NCBI GenBank assembly: GCA_029216955.1
Contig: JANAVB010003400.1
Span: 14,313,132 to 14,377,131 of the forward strand
Length of the DNA: 64,000 nucleotides
DNA from: Iris pallida
Taxonomy: Eukaryota > Streptophyta > Magnoliopsida > Asparagales > Iridaceae
Direction of reading: 5' to 3'
The notes under the pieces are model-generated. The model searched no databases, was not told the DNA's origin, and saw nothing but the letters and a program-made list of their open reading frames with translations. Below, piece by piece: positions 45,701 through 58,860 of the stretch. Position 1 is the first letter of the stretch. The number at the start of each line of letters is the position of its first letter. Made by a program: the position numbers and the translations under genes.

Positions 45701-46634
45701 TGGTCGTGGGTTCATGGCGGAGTAGCGGGAAGATGTGTCCGGGTGTATCGGCCACGATAACTACTTTGTACATCTAATAATGAGAATATTGGAATGACAC
45801 CCGGGGTCGGACCCGAGGCCATCACGGCTGACACGAAGGAATTCGGACATGAACACGATGCACGACACTGGTGGAAATATTTATAGAAATGATTTGTAAG
45901 GAAAAGTATATGGAGGCTCTCCTATATATAGGGGTGGAACTCCTAATTGGATAAGGAGTAGGAAATTAAATTCCCCAATAGATAAATCACCATTTATTTT
46001 AAATCAATTTAAAACTAATACAATCAAATCCAAATCCAACTTTAAATCTAAATCAAACTTTAAATCTAGATAAGTCTTATCCTTAATTAAATATAGATAA
46101 ATCATATCTTTAAATAAACTATTTAAATCAAATCAACATAACCTAATCACAAATTAAATTACCACCAATAAATTCAAAATATCTTTTTATAAATTAAAAT
46201 AATAATTAATTTCAAACATTTCAATAAATATTAAAATATTTGAAATACCTTTTTGAAGATAAATAAAATAATTATAATTAGTTCTTGAAAATCAAAATAT
46301 ACATGAATTCAATTTCATGTTCCTCACATACGAATAAAATATTTACATAAATATTATTTTTTGAAATTAATAACCATTTTTGTATAATAAATTAAATACC
46401 TTTTATAAGGAAATAAAACCTAAGTTTTGGCAAAGTTTTGGTATGTCACATGAAAATATTTACGATATAGTATTTCGAACAAAATATTTATTTGCTATAT
46501 TTATTGAAGGCTTATAATAAAACAAATTTAGAAATTAAATATTTTGTATCCACATATTTGTACTCGCGTACAAATAAAACATCTACAAAAATAAAAAAAT
46601 AAAAAAATCATAGTGAAATTTTAGGGGGTTTACA
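42752..46634 (-). mobile_element. Solo LTR of a long-LTR Ty3/gypsy family
   Basis: 3883 bp, TGTAACGCCCCAG to GGGGGTTTACA on the plus strand. The order of segments is the same as in the LTRs of element F: AT-rich part, GC-rich part (44870-45780), TATA box, then a U3 of about 700 bp. Neither a PBS nor an interior adjoins it. Flanks are GTATT and ATATC, not a clean duplication, so the solo-LTR reading rests on structure. ORFs in the GC-rich part have no family resemblance. Confidence 0.65.
45921..45930 (-). promoter_or_regulatory. TATA box of the solo LTR
   Basis: CCTATATATA on the plus strand, reversed TATATATAGG, about 705 bp from the U3 end. Confidence 0.45.
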
Positions 46635-47344
46635 ATATCCACATGGATCCATAAGCCAAGGCTAACTATTCAAGGGTCATCAATTCCATTTCGATAGATC
46701 GCATCGTATTAACCATCAACTTATTTGCATGGCAACATCATTGTCTAATAAATTATTTTCTATGCAATATCTCAATTGAACATTATTCCACATTTATCAT
46801 TCAATGATCATATAACCGTGTTACAAATCTACCAACATCACTAATCATATTATTTTAGTCTATGTGACAAAGTCATATCACTAAGTCACAATCCAGCAAT
46901 CTATATCCCAACCGACAGTCATCCGTACCGTCACACCATTTATCGACACTATCCAACACATTTTATGATTCTCAATTTCATTTATTTTTCAGCCATCAAA
47001 ATATCATAATAATTTTCATAAGTATCATACCGTAAGGGTTAAGTAATTCATTCCAATCAAATCCGAAAATCCATATATCAAATAGCCATTCTCTATGCAA
47101 CATAAGTATTCTGAGGTACGACTAGTTACTTTTGTGATATAATTCAAATCCTCGAGCATACTTGCACATATGCAACGACTATTTATTCCATCAAGCACGA
47201 TCTCATACTTCACTGATTCTGTCCTTTGGTGGTCAAGATGGATTTGCATCTGTCAAACTTCAGGGTCATAGCACAATTTTTCACATTCATCCGAGTCATA
47301 GACAACATTTCCAAAACTCTTAGATCAGCAACCAAAGATAATAA
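46635..47344 (-). mobile_element. Probable interior of element B, part 4
   Basis: Non-coding, between the solo LTR and element F. No recognised domain. Assigned to B only by position. Confidence 0.35.
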
Positions 47345-48480
47345 TGTCACGACCCGCACCCGCTTTTCGGATACGAGTTCATGTCAAAGTCCAGCATCCA
47401 CTACAAAATCGGTGGTAGAACGCTATTAGACCTCAGTGACGCGTACACAATATTTGTTCATCAAATAATCTCTTTATTAGCTCATTCACAATATCTAAAT
47501 CATTTACAATGTTCAAAATTTATATTTGATTTTAAATATAATATTCCAATAATATTCATAATTTATAAATAACTTACAAAACATTATCATCAAATAAACT
47601 ATCGATCTCGGATCTAGGATCGGCCTTCCATAATATCTATATCTCTCCCAAGGTCCAAGTACGTAGAGTAGCAATCGACTAAGCTAAAAAAATAGATTTT
47701 CAGTCAGAAATGGAGCGAGTACAATTCAAACATGCAGTTCCAATATATCATAACGACTATAAAAATAGTGAATAGAAATGACATACATGATGAAATAATT
47801 AAAATAAATTATGACAAGGAAAATAAAAGAAAGCATCTAACATGAGCTATAAAGATAAGTAAAACATGGAACAAGGAAACATAACCATCTAATTGAATTG
47901 AAGTACACCTTTTAATATGTGATCTGGTTGGGACATTATACCGCACGGTCTACATTAGATTTTCATCCTCACGGTCTAAATATGCATGAAATATAAAATA
48001 AGCAAGGTCTAAGGTCTGATCACATATCTACTTAGTACTTCCCTGCCTAACTGGCAATGGGTCACAATAAACGATAATAAAAGCACGATAAAATATGAAA
48101 ATATGGTATCATGACTAAAATCCATATATTGATAATTTGTGTAACGAGCGTGTCAAGAATCAAGTATAACATAACTAAACACGCAAATATAATAACTATC
48201 AATGCTGGAAACAAACAAAAAATATACTCGCCTGGGGTCTGGAGCGGGTTGAATAAATAATTTCGTTGAATCTAGAATAGTCTAATTGGCTGGTTGAATA
48301 AATAATTTCGTCGAATCCAGAATAGTCCAATTGGCTAGGGTCAATAAGCAGAAATTCGAATTCGCAAAAGAAATAATAGTACGAGTAGTCAAGGTCGAAA
48401 ATGATTAATAAAAGGGTTTTGTTTAAGAGTTTAGTCACAAGGCCAAGAATATCAAAAAATTTACTTATTTATAAATTCTT

Positions 48481-48969
<489 letters not shown>

Positions 48970-48996
<27 letters not shown>
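48970..48996. repeat. (GT)n microsatellite
   Basis: About 13 GT units. Confidence 0.9.
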
Positions 48997-49001
<5 letters not shown>

Positions 49002-49545
49002 CCAGCGGGCGATAATAAGCCTGGCCTGTGCGATGCGGAGCATCCACAACGTCGGAGGATTGACGAAAAAATGGCCAGGATCTGAGCTGGCGTGGGACAG
49101 AATGTGGTGCCCCGTGCATGAAAACTCATCGGCTAGGGCATCGCGCAGGCGGTCGAGGACCGGCGCCATTCTACCACGAGTATAAACGACGGCCGACCAC
49201 GTGGCCCGTCGTGCGGCGCCCAATGGGCATCGGGAACGTCGTAAGGGCGTCATGCTCATAGAACGGATGGCTGGGCGGAACCGGCTGTCGTAGGTGTCGT
49301 GAAGACGTCGTGGGTGCCTTCGGTGTCGTGGGCTAAGCGAGGCGTTGAGTTGCTGGCGTCGAAAGACGTCGGCCGTCCCGTGAGGCTCTTGATAGCACAG
49401 AGTGCGCGAGACGTACGTGCCGGACGATGATGAAAAAGCCAGTGCGAACATGATCTGCACGAAGAGTCCGAATCGACATGACGACCGGCTAAAAATCGGG
49501 TGCGGGGAGACACGATTTAACTGAGCTAGCACGTGCTGGAAAAAA
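48997..49545 (-). other. GC-rich island with an unrecognised 196-codon minus frame
   Basis: GC content rises sharply compared with the AT-rich LTR on both sides. The minus strand is open from 49532 to 48942 (CTGHHILSHASSDPGHFFVN in the C-terminal part, then a Tyr-His tail produced by the GT repeat). The plus strand is partly open as well. I recognise no family. It could be a captured genic fragment or a body of an unknown retroposon; coding is unproven. Confidence 0.35.
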
Positions 49546-49555
49546 AGACAAAAAA

Positions 49556-49557
<2 letters not shown>

Positions 49558-49620
<63 letters not shown>
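49558..49620. repeat. (TA)n microsatellite, about 63 bp
   Basis: Uninterrupted TA repeat directly before SINE 2. Confidence 0.95.
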
Positions 49621-49621
<1 letters not shown>

Positions 49622-49625
<4 letters not shown>

Positions 49626-49797
49626 AAGCTCCCTAACCCAAGTGGTTAGGGAGGGGGGCTCACTTGGGGGAGGTCCTAAGTTCGAGCCCCACCCCCCCCC
49701 CCCCCCCCCCCCGCCCCCTCACCGTCGGCATGGGAAGGCTGGGTGGTCCGCAGGACGGCCACGGTCCCGATCTGGCGGCCTCAAGAAATGGACACAA
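49622..49797 (+). mobile_element. tRNA-derived SINE 2
   Basis: A-box-like TAACCCAAGTGGTTAGG at about 49634-49650 and B box AAGTTCGAGCCCC at 49678-49690. A C-run of more than 20 bases follows, then a GC-rich body (CGTCGGCATGGGAAGGCTGG). A different family from SINE 1. Flanked by (TA)n on both sides. Confidence 0.65.
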
Positions 49798-49806
49798 ATA
49801 TATATA

Positions 49807-49884
<78 letters not shown>

Positions 49885-49913
49885 ATATATAAAAAATATT
49901 ATATATATAAAAA

Positions 49914-49955
<42 letters not shown>

Positions 49956-50029
49956 TATATATAGATTTTAATATATATATATTAAAATATATATATATAT
50001 ATATATATATAGATAGTAAAATATATTTA

Positions 50030-50075
<46 letters not shown>

Positions 50076-50090
50076 ATATATATATATATA
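49797..50090. repeat. (TA)n-rich tract
   Basis: Nearly 300 bp of TA repeats broken by short TTTTA and AAAA runs, with near-palindromic TATTAAAATATA stretches. Confidence 0.9.
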
Positions 50091-50639
50091 TATCCAAAAA
50101 TGTTTTGTAAAATCGAAATATTTAATCTAAGAATAAATAAACCCCAAATAAATAATTTGTTTTTAATTTAAACAACAAGGCTCATACAAAAGCTCAATGT
50201 TATAAATATATATTTCTTTAAAAATCATATGTATATGTATAACCTAATATACAAGCCCATTAGTTTATATTAGCCCAAAATAATTTATTTGGTGGCTTAA
50301 AACCCTACTAAAATAAATACTACTAAAGCCCACATAAAATTACTAAAATCAAATAAAACTTTAGGGCTTGAAGCCGAGTATATTATTTACTTATAATTCT
50401 GCCCAAAAACATAGGTACATAACTATAATTCAGTCAGAAATTCATTTCAAAAAAATCCCCCAAAGCCCAACTTTCCTATAATTATGCTATTTATTAAATC
50501 CCAGGCGTTGATCCCATCCAAAAAATAAAAGAATACAGTTAAATTGGCCTCAGGCTAATGGGCTTGGCCCAAAACCCTTTCCAATACAGATGAAAACAGT
50601 ACACCAAATTTTTTTATAATAAAATTTGGATTATTCTAC

Positions 50640-51340
50640 TTTGTTCTTGAATGGAGGGAAAAATTGGAAAGAGAAGGAGAGAGAGGACGAGTGATCGGAG
50701 GGAGAGCGGAGGATAAGGGAAGTTTCACTGGTTGGGTGGAGGCACTCTGCAGGCACGACGGAGGCGCTTTGCGGTCCGGATCTGCTCACCGTTCGATGGC
50801 CAGCGTGGCTTTCCTGTCGGAGGGCGGACCACAAAGGCTCGTCGAAAGGGGGGTTTTGGTGGTAGACATGGCGACGCGCACGGCAGTTCCTGGGCTGCAC
50901 CGACAACGAGGATGGCGGCGCTGGTTGAACATAGTCGTGCGAGGTTGAGCAGCACGGAGGTTTGTTGGTTGTGTTCTTCCGAAAAGTAGAGACGGTGAGT
51001 CCAAGAGGCAACAAATTGGAGGATCGGTAGGCCCAGTTGGGGATTGCGACGTCGGATCGGGAAATTGCCAGATCCAGGCAATGCTGATAGGTGGCTGAGG
51101 ACAGCACTGGAGTCTACGACTGGCTGGTGAAGGGGACGATGGTGATGGTAGGTGGTGGCATGCTGGAGTGCACGACAAGGAGAAAGACGGCCGGTGAGGT
51201 CGGCAGGGTGCTGGCCGAAATATGGCAAAGATGGATGGTGGGGCTCGGCGTCGCTGTGGAGAAAAGATAGGGTCAGCCGGAGCGGCCATGGCTGCTTTAG
51301 TGCAGTGGAGCCACTAGCCGATTAGGTGGTTGCAGCCGGT
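50640..51340 (-). other. GC-rich LTR segment of element F with spurious ORFs
   Basis: Open frames up to 167 codons on both strands arise from high GC content. The matching segment of the right LTR (57084-57788) carries the same sequence with different frames and stops, so none is conserved as protein. It corresponds to the transcribed part of the LTR downstream of the TATA box. Confidence 0.6.
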
Positions 51341-51594
51341 GGAGTCCGGGTAGATTAGGTTTAGGGTTGTGTTGGGGTGTCCGACATGAACAGTTTTGTG
51401 GATTGTCTCTGTGTCCGGGTGTGTAAGACACGAAAGACAAAAGATGTAAATATATTAAAATAGCATAAGCAAAAGACGAATACGGACATAGTACATGACA
51501 CAATTGGTTGTGTTAATGGTGATTATGGCTTGGTGGTGGTTGTTTGTGGCTAGTAGGATGGAAAGAGTTGGGAAAACATTAGGAGAAAGGCCTC

Positions 51595-51604
51595 CTTAAA
51601 TAGA
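51595..51604 (-). promoter_or_regulatory. TATA box of the element F LTR
   Basis: The minus strand reads CTATTTAAGG, about 590 bp from the U3 end at 52195, a position equivalent to the solo LTR. Confidence 0.5.
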
Positions 51605-52195
51605 GGAGGAAACCCCTAAACTCCTGCATAGATAAGGATTAGGAGTCCTAGTGGATAAATATTTCCTTTAGTTTAAATCAAATAAACTATTTAAAACTAG
51701 TTAAATTTAATCTTAATCCATTAATTTAAATCAAAAGAATTTTTAAAACAAGATTAATCTAATCTAAATATAACAAATGATCACAATAATCCTTTCTATA
51801 ATATCGTCAAATAATCTAAATAATATTTGATACTATCAGAATAATTTGAAGTATATTTTCTTTAATCTATAACATTATATAAAAATAATTTCATAAATCT
51901 TATTATATTCAAAGATAATAATTAATAATTTTAAAACTAATTTAATCAAATCTAAATTCAATATTCATCATAATAATTAATAATAGTTAGTTCCATCAAA
52001 ATAAAATAATAGATATATTTCAAAAGTAAATAAATAATTTGAAAACACTTTTCCATAAACATTTTTATGGTTCAAAAATACTTGTAACTATTTTTGTAAA
52101 AAATACAAAGAGAATTTTTTTGAAAACACTATTTTACAAATAGAATAAATAAATAAATAAACAAAAAAATTGAAAATTTGGGAAGAGGGGTTACA

Positions 52196-52215
52196 AAACT
52201 ACCCACCATAGAAAA
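52196..52215 (-). other. Purine-rich tract of element F
   Basis: The minus strand reads TTCTATGGTGGGTAGTTT directly before the LTR start TGTAACCCC. GGTGGGTAG is the purine-rich core. Confidence 0.65.
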
Positions 52216-55200
52216 ATTTTATCTCAAATTTAAGGAACGTCTAGGATAGATAGGCTCGATAGGTCAGAAGGAAATGTAGTAAAAGAAAAATCTAATAAGG
52301 AAGGTAAAAATTGATCAAGGATAGCAAAAATTTTATTAATAAAAAATATTTGATCAATGCATTGACCATGGTTGATGGAAATTGAAAAAGTAAATAAATA
52401 TGACTTGATGTTAGAATCTAGGTCATGTCCTTAGGTCCTCTAGAAGGTCCTTAAGGTTTTTATGGTGGACACAAGAAGCAGATGAAAGGTAGATAAACAA
52501 AATATTAATGAAGGCAAATGAATTTTAGATAACTAGAAAAATGTGATCAACGGATATAGTTTAGAGGAGTCTCTCATATATGACCTCTAACTTATCACCC
52601 ATCAATATTATAAATTTGTACTCTCAAGAATATTTCAAAAATTCCATAATTTCTATAATTAAGCTTTAAATAAAAATCCAAACTTATCATAATCTTTTTA
52701 GATTATGACTCAAATTTAACAAAATCATAATTACCATCTTTCAGATTCAAATCTTCATCCATATTGGTATTCAGCCACAAAATTTAAATTTCATAAAGAT
52801 TTAAATCTTCAAGGATATTTCAAATTTAAGTTTAAATCTACCATCATAATCTCCTAAAATTTAAATTTTAATCGACAATATATTAAATTATCTTTATTTA
52901 CAAGTACCATAATTTATTGAACTTTTACCCACCTTTAGTCACACATACTTATCAAATACAAAATTCAAACTAATCAAAATTATCTCATAATGCTTATACT
53001 CAAAATATGTCAATATTTATTTCTTGTATGAATTTCAAAAAATTTATATGTTGTCATCAAAATATCCTCTAAGCACTAAAAAAATTTATTTTTATCGTAG
53101 ATAGATATCAACTAATTAAAATTGAAATCTCAAAAGAACGCAATACTTATCAGTTCTCATCTTCCAAAATTATTTGAATTGAAGAACTAATTTGTCTATC
53201 GATACTCTATATTTTCGAAACAATTATCACATTATCAAAGGAGTATCTTCAATTTTATCTCACAAGCTTATGTATCCATAATTTAAATAAATTGTCACTA
53301 GAACATCCTTAACGACCAAATAATTAATGTCTTGACTTTTGTTTTCATTCTCAGTTACATCTTTCTTTCTTCAATTTCATATCAATGTCTAAGATATCAT
53401 TACTAGGCTACAAATATATCAATGTCATATGATGACCAATTCCTTATTCTAGATATTCGATCATTCCGAAAAGGTAAGAATGATAACAAAATTCAAATGG
53501 AAGACAATATTAGTTATCAGTTATGTTAGAGCAACACATTTCTAGATGGAATCACAACTAATAGATGCAATAGGTTAGAAGTAATAAGAAGATGAAAGAC
53601 GATTATGAAGAGTATGAATCATACATTTGTTCACTTGATTGCAATGAAATGGTTTATCCAACCCTTTCTTGCACCTGACAATAGTTAATAACTTTCAAGA
53701 AAATTTTAACCTCTAAGCTGTCCACTTTTGTTTTAATATCCAATTTCTCTTATTCATTAAGAATCAACATTATCGATTATCAACTATCAAGGACTTGATG
53801 ATTAGTCTTCATCCTTCAAAAGATTTTTATTAAATTGGTATTTATCATTTGAGTTTCTACTGATCCAAATAAACTCTATAATATTTAAATTTTAAGCATA
53901 TCAATGACTCTATGCAATGATTTAGACATAGTTTTCCATTATCACATCATTTCATTCCATTACCCTCGAAATTGTCTTATTTCATTATAAATGAGATCAC
54001 GAGGTTATTCTTTTCAAAATCACCTTCAATATTAATATAGCAACCATCAATATCGATCATAATTATTATATTTTTTTTTTTTTGAGATAATCATAATTAT
54101 TATATCACTTGCTAGTATCCATCAACAATCACATTATTATTTCATAACCATCCTTAAAATTTCAAGTGTCATTATTGATACAACTATTTGTCTGCTTATA
54201 TTAGTTTTGCCGATCCTCTAAGTAAGTCGTAACCTCAAACTTTAAAATTTTCAGTTCTTAATTTCAAATTTAAATCTACTGCTCAAAACAACAATTAATC
54301 TCCATCTTTAATTCAAACTTTTAAAATATAAATTTTAAATCCATACTTGTAATCAAATAGGTATAGTGATAACCTCTTTGAATTTTAAATTTAATAAAAT
54401 CTCCATCTTCTTATCATCATCTAAATAAAAAATTACTTCAAATTTCATCCTTAGCTTAGCAAGGTATTCATCATCATCAAACAACTTAGCCTTCAAAATT
54501 TAAATTTAATTCATATCCAAAACTCCTCAAAATAATAAAATCCAATCAATGCATATTACTTCAATAACATCAGGATTTTAAAACCTCAGCCTTTCAAAAT
54601 TATTCTATCAATCTTTATCCCTCGTATTTTTTTCCAAATATTCAAAACAATATAAGTATTCTCAAATTTTAAATTCCATGTCAATTTTTACCAAAATCTT
54701 TAATATTTGGCAATTTAAAAATCGTCAATATTGTCTTACCAAAATTTTTAATTCTTCACAACCTCGATTTATTTCTTTGATATGTTACTCATCCATTAAA
54801 CCAATTTTATAAAATCTTCAAACCTAAATCGTAATATCTAATTCTTATTTCCTGCTTGACTATATAACCTCAAAGCATTATTCATGCATAATATTTTATT
54901 AATCATTCTTTTATTCGTAATCTGAAATGGTTATGAGCTCAATTTATACTTCATTGTTCTTTCTAAAGTCCATAAAATCATTTCGGTACAAGGATTAGGG
55001 TTCAACAACGAACATGTATTCAAATCAAAACAAAAAATTTAGGTCAAAAAATAGCAAGTGGAAATAGACTGGAGTAGGGTTCGAGGTAAGGTTCTCAAGG
55101 GTCATCCTTGGAATCCTTCAAGAAATCCTAATAGGTGATTGAGTACTTTCTTTCCTAGAATTTTCTATTGTATACTTAGTCCTAAGCATTCTCCTAAAAT

Positions 55201-55325
55201 TAAATCATCCTAATTGTGAATGAGCATTTCTTATTCGCAGGCTTGCAGTAGTATGACTAACATAGATACTACCACAAGTTTGCATGATTTGCGAAAGTTG
55301 AACTACATGGGCCACCAAAAAAATT
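52216..55325 (-). other. Interior of element F, non-coding
   Basis: About 3.1 kb, strongly AT-rich, with no frame above 60 codons and no gag-pol motif. At the right end the minus strand reads AATTTTTTTGGTGGCCCATG and TAGTTCAAC next to the LTR, matching the leader of element G (60715-60745). Confidence 0.7.
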
Positions 55326-57788
55326 TGTCATGACCCGTACCAGCTTTTCAGATACGAGTTCGTGTCCAAGTCCAGCCTACATCGTAGAATTGACGGTAGA
55401 ACGTTGTCTAGACCTCAATGATGGATACATAATATTTTTTATCAAATAATCTCTTTATTTGCTCATTCACAATATCTAAATCATTTACAACGTCAAAAAA
55501 TTATATTTGATTTTAAATACAAGATTCCAATAATACATCATAATTTGGAAACAACTTAGTAAACATTTATCATCAAATTAACTATCTATCTAACATCTAG
55601 GATCGGCCTCCCACAATATCCATCTCTCTCCTAAGATCCAAGTGCATTGAGTGGCAATCTACTAAGCTGAAAAAATATGTTTCCAGCTAGGAATGAAACG
55701 AGAACAATTCAAGCATGTAGTTCCAATATATGATAATGACTATAAAAATAGTGAATAGAAATGACATATATGATAAAATAATTAAACTGAAATCATGACA
55801 TATAAATAAAGGAAAGCAGTTAACATGAATTATAAAGACAAGTAAAACATGGAACAAGAAAATATAACCATCTAAGTGATTTGAAGTACACCTTTCAATA
55901 TGTGATCGGGCTGGGATATTACACCGTACAGTCTACATAGGATTTACATCCTCACGGTCTAAATATGCATAAAATAGAAAATAAAGCAAGGTATAAGGTC
56001 TGATTACAAATCTACTTAGTACTTCCCCGTCCGACTACTACACATGGATCAAGACATGACAATGGGTCACGATACACGATAATATAAGCACGATAAAACA
56101 TGAAAAAATGGTATCATGACTAAAATCCTTATGTTGCTAATTCGTGTAACGAGCGTGTCAAAAATTAAGTATAACATAACTAAACATGCAAATACAGTAA
56201 TATCAATACTGCAAACAAACAAAAAATGTACTCGCTTAGGGTCCTGAGCTGGTTGAACAAATAATTTCCTTGAATCCAGAGTAGTCCGATTGGTTAGGGT
56301 CGATAAGCAAAAATTCAAATTCGCAAAAGAAATAAGAATACAAGTAGTCATGATCGAAAATGATTAATAAAAGGATTTTGTTTAAGAGTTTAGTCACAAT
56401 GCCAAGAATATTGATAAATTTTACTTATTTAAAAATTCTTATTAAAAACATACTTTATATAATATGTATTTCCCAAAGTATTTATATATATATATAATCC
56501 TATTAAAAGTATAAAGCCAAATTTAGATACTTATAAAGCCAAAAATGTTTTTTGTAAAACCGAAATATTTAATATAAGAATTAATAAACCCCAAAATGAA
56601 TAATTTGTTTTTAATTTAAAGAACAAGGCTCAACCAAAACCTCGATGTTATAAATATGTTTTTCTTTAAAAATCATATGTATATGTATAACCTAATATAT
56701 CCATTAATTTGATTAGCCCAAAATAATTATTTAGTGGCTTAAAACCCTATTAAACTAAATACTACTAAAGCCCACACAAAATTACTAATATCAAATAAAA
56801 CTTTAGGGACTAAAACCCAGTCTATTATTTACTTATAATTATGCCCAAAATAAACATAGGTACATAACTATAATTCAGTCAAAAATTTATTTTAAAAAGT
56901 CCCCCAAAGCCCAACTTTCCTATAATTCCCAAATAATTATGCTATTTATTAAATCTCTTGGGCCTTGAGCCCATCTAGAAAAATGAAAGAATATAGTTAA
57001 ATTGGCCTCAGTCCAATGGGCTTGGCCCGAAACCCTTCCCAACAGTACACCAAATTTTTGTATAATAAAATTTTGACTATTCCACTATGTTCTTGAATTG
57101 AGGAAAAAATGGAAGAGAGAGAGAATGAGTGAGCAGAGGGAGAGCGGAGGATGAGGGAAGTCTCAACGGTTGGGCAGCGCCAGCGAACCACGGGCACAGT
57201 AGAGGCGCTCTGCGGTCCGGATCAACTCAACGTTCGTTGGCTAGCGTGGCTTGCTTGGCGGAGGGCAGAGCACATAGGCTCGCTGGAAGGGGTATTGGTG
57301 GTAGGCGCTGCAACACGTACAGCAGTTCCTAGGCAACAACAATAGCGAGGAAGGTAGCGCTGGTTGAACGTAGCCGGGCGAGGTTGAGCGACATGAAGGT
57401 TTGTTGGTCGTGTTCCACGAAAAAGTAGAGGTGGTGGGTCCAGGAGGCAACAAATCAGAGGATCGGTTGGCACAGCCGGGGATCGCGACGTTAGACCAAG
57501 AAATTACCAGATCCAGGCGGTGCTGACAGGTGGCTGGAGACAGCGCCAGAGTCTGCGGCTGGGCGGTGAAGGGGACGATGGTGATGGTAGGTGGTGGCAC
57601 GGCTGGAGTGCACGAGGAAAAGAAGGTCGGCCGATGAGGTTGGTAGGGTGTTGACCGAAATTTGGCCATGATGGATAGTGGGGCTCAACATCATAGTGGA
57701 GAGGAGATCGGGGACTTGGGAAGTACAGCTAGAGCGGCCATGGCTGCTTTGGTACGGTGGAGCTACTGGCTGGCTAGGTGGTGGCCGC
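55326..57788 (-). mobile_element. 5' LTR of element F, truncated by element G
   Basis: TGTCATGACCCGTACC onward, a direct repeat of 47345-51340 without the compound insertion. The match ends at GCTAGGTGGTGGCCGC, where TGTAATGCC of element G begins. Confidence 0.8.
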
Positions 57789-57958
57789 TGTAATGCCTGT
57801 AGTTCGTATTACGTATCTTGGAATACGTGTACGTATTTTAAATTGTATCGCATATCTCATGGCTTGGCTCAATTTATTTTGGGTTGGTTCGGCTAGGCTT
57901 GGGTTGCCTTGGTTCATCATGAACCAAAAGAAAACCCCCACCTACCACCACCACCCTC

Positions 57959-57969
57959 ATTTATATTTC
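57959..57969 (+). promoter_or_regulatory. LTR TATA box of element G
   Basis: ATTTATATTTC about 170 bp from the LTR start, followed within 15 bp by CTCTCTCTCTCT, an initiator-like pyrimidine run. Confidence 0.5.
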
Positions 57970-58369
57970 CACCTAACTCTCTCTCTCTCTCTTCATTTAT
58001 TCTTCTCATTCACTTCTTCTTCTCCACCATTTACTCTTCCACCTACCAGGAAAGAGAGCTAGGCAAGTGCAAACTTGCTTCATGATGGATCTCAAGTTTT
58101 ATTATTCTATTCTCTTCCTTACTTGATTTTAAGACTCTTTAGAACTTAGCCTTTTTCATTTTGATGGATAATTTCTTGTAGATCTAAGTTTATAACTTTT
58201 TGGTTTTCTTGGTTTTGATCTCTAAAACTTGGTTATTTTCGAAAACTAATGGTTCTATGTTGTAGAGAATTCAATTTCATGCAGTTTTGGCTTTTGTTTC
58301 GCTTGATTTCGACTTCGGATGAGGAAGTTATGGCTAAAACAATTTTGGTCAAACTTCTATGTTCATCTG

Positions 58370-58860
58370 CAGCATGAGGCACATGTCGCAGTTGGCCGCA
58401 TATGATGTTGCGAAATGAGCCGCATGAGGCACATGTCGCAGTTGGCCGCATATGATGTCGCTGTTGAGCCGCATGAGCCGTATGTCGCAGTTGGCCGCAT
58501 ATGATGTCGCTCTTGAGCCGTATGAGGCACATGTCGCAGTTGGCCGCATATGATGTCGCTGTTGAGCCGCATGAGCCGCATGTCGCAGTTGGCCGCATAT
58601 GATGTCGCAGTTGAGCCGCATGAGCCGCATGTCGCAGTTGGCCGCATAAGATGTCGCAGTTGAGCCGCATAGGCCGCATGTCGCAGTTGGCCGCATATGG
58701 TGTCGCAGTTGAGCCGCATAAGCCGCATGTCGCAGTTGGCCGCATATGATGTCGCAGTTGAGCCGCATGTCGCAGTTAGCCGCATAAGATGTCGCAGTTG
58801 AGCCGCATAGGCCGCATGTTGCAGTTGGTCGCATATGGTGTCGCAGAATAGGCCGCATAA
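58370..58860. repeat. 49-bp tandem array built from GCCGCAT words, ten copies
   Basis: GTTGGCCGCAT (or a one-base variant) starts at 58391, 58441, 58490, 58539, 58588, 58637, 58686, 58735, 58775 and 58824; steps are 50, 49 (six times), 40 and 49. Each unit consists of two related halves, GTTGAGCCGCATGAGCCGCA plus TGTCGCA (27 bp) and GTTGGCCGCATATGATGTCG plus CA (22 bp). Since 49 is not a multiple of three and the unit lacks minus-strand stops, all three minus frames are open (140-170 codons). These ORFs are repeat products, not genes. Confidence 0.9.

Noticed and set aside
45429..45777. ORFs of more than 100 codons on both strands in a GC-rich segment
   Set aside because: High GC content leaves several frames open; the segment is the transcribed part of a solo LTR and the peptides are low-complexity.
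50631..51289. Minus ORFs up to 167 codons
   Set aside because: The homologous segment of the other LTR of element F (57084-57788) does not conserve the frames.
58233..58858. Three overlapping minus-strand ORFs of 140-170 codons with Cys-rich repeats (CGLCGSTATSYAANCDM)
   Set aside because: They arise because the 49-bp repeat has no stop in any minus frame and its length rotates the frame; the same peptide motif appears in all three frames.
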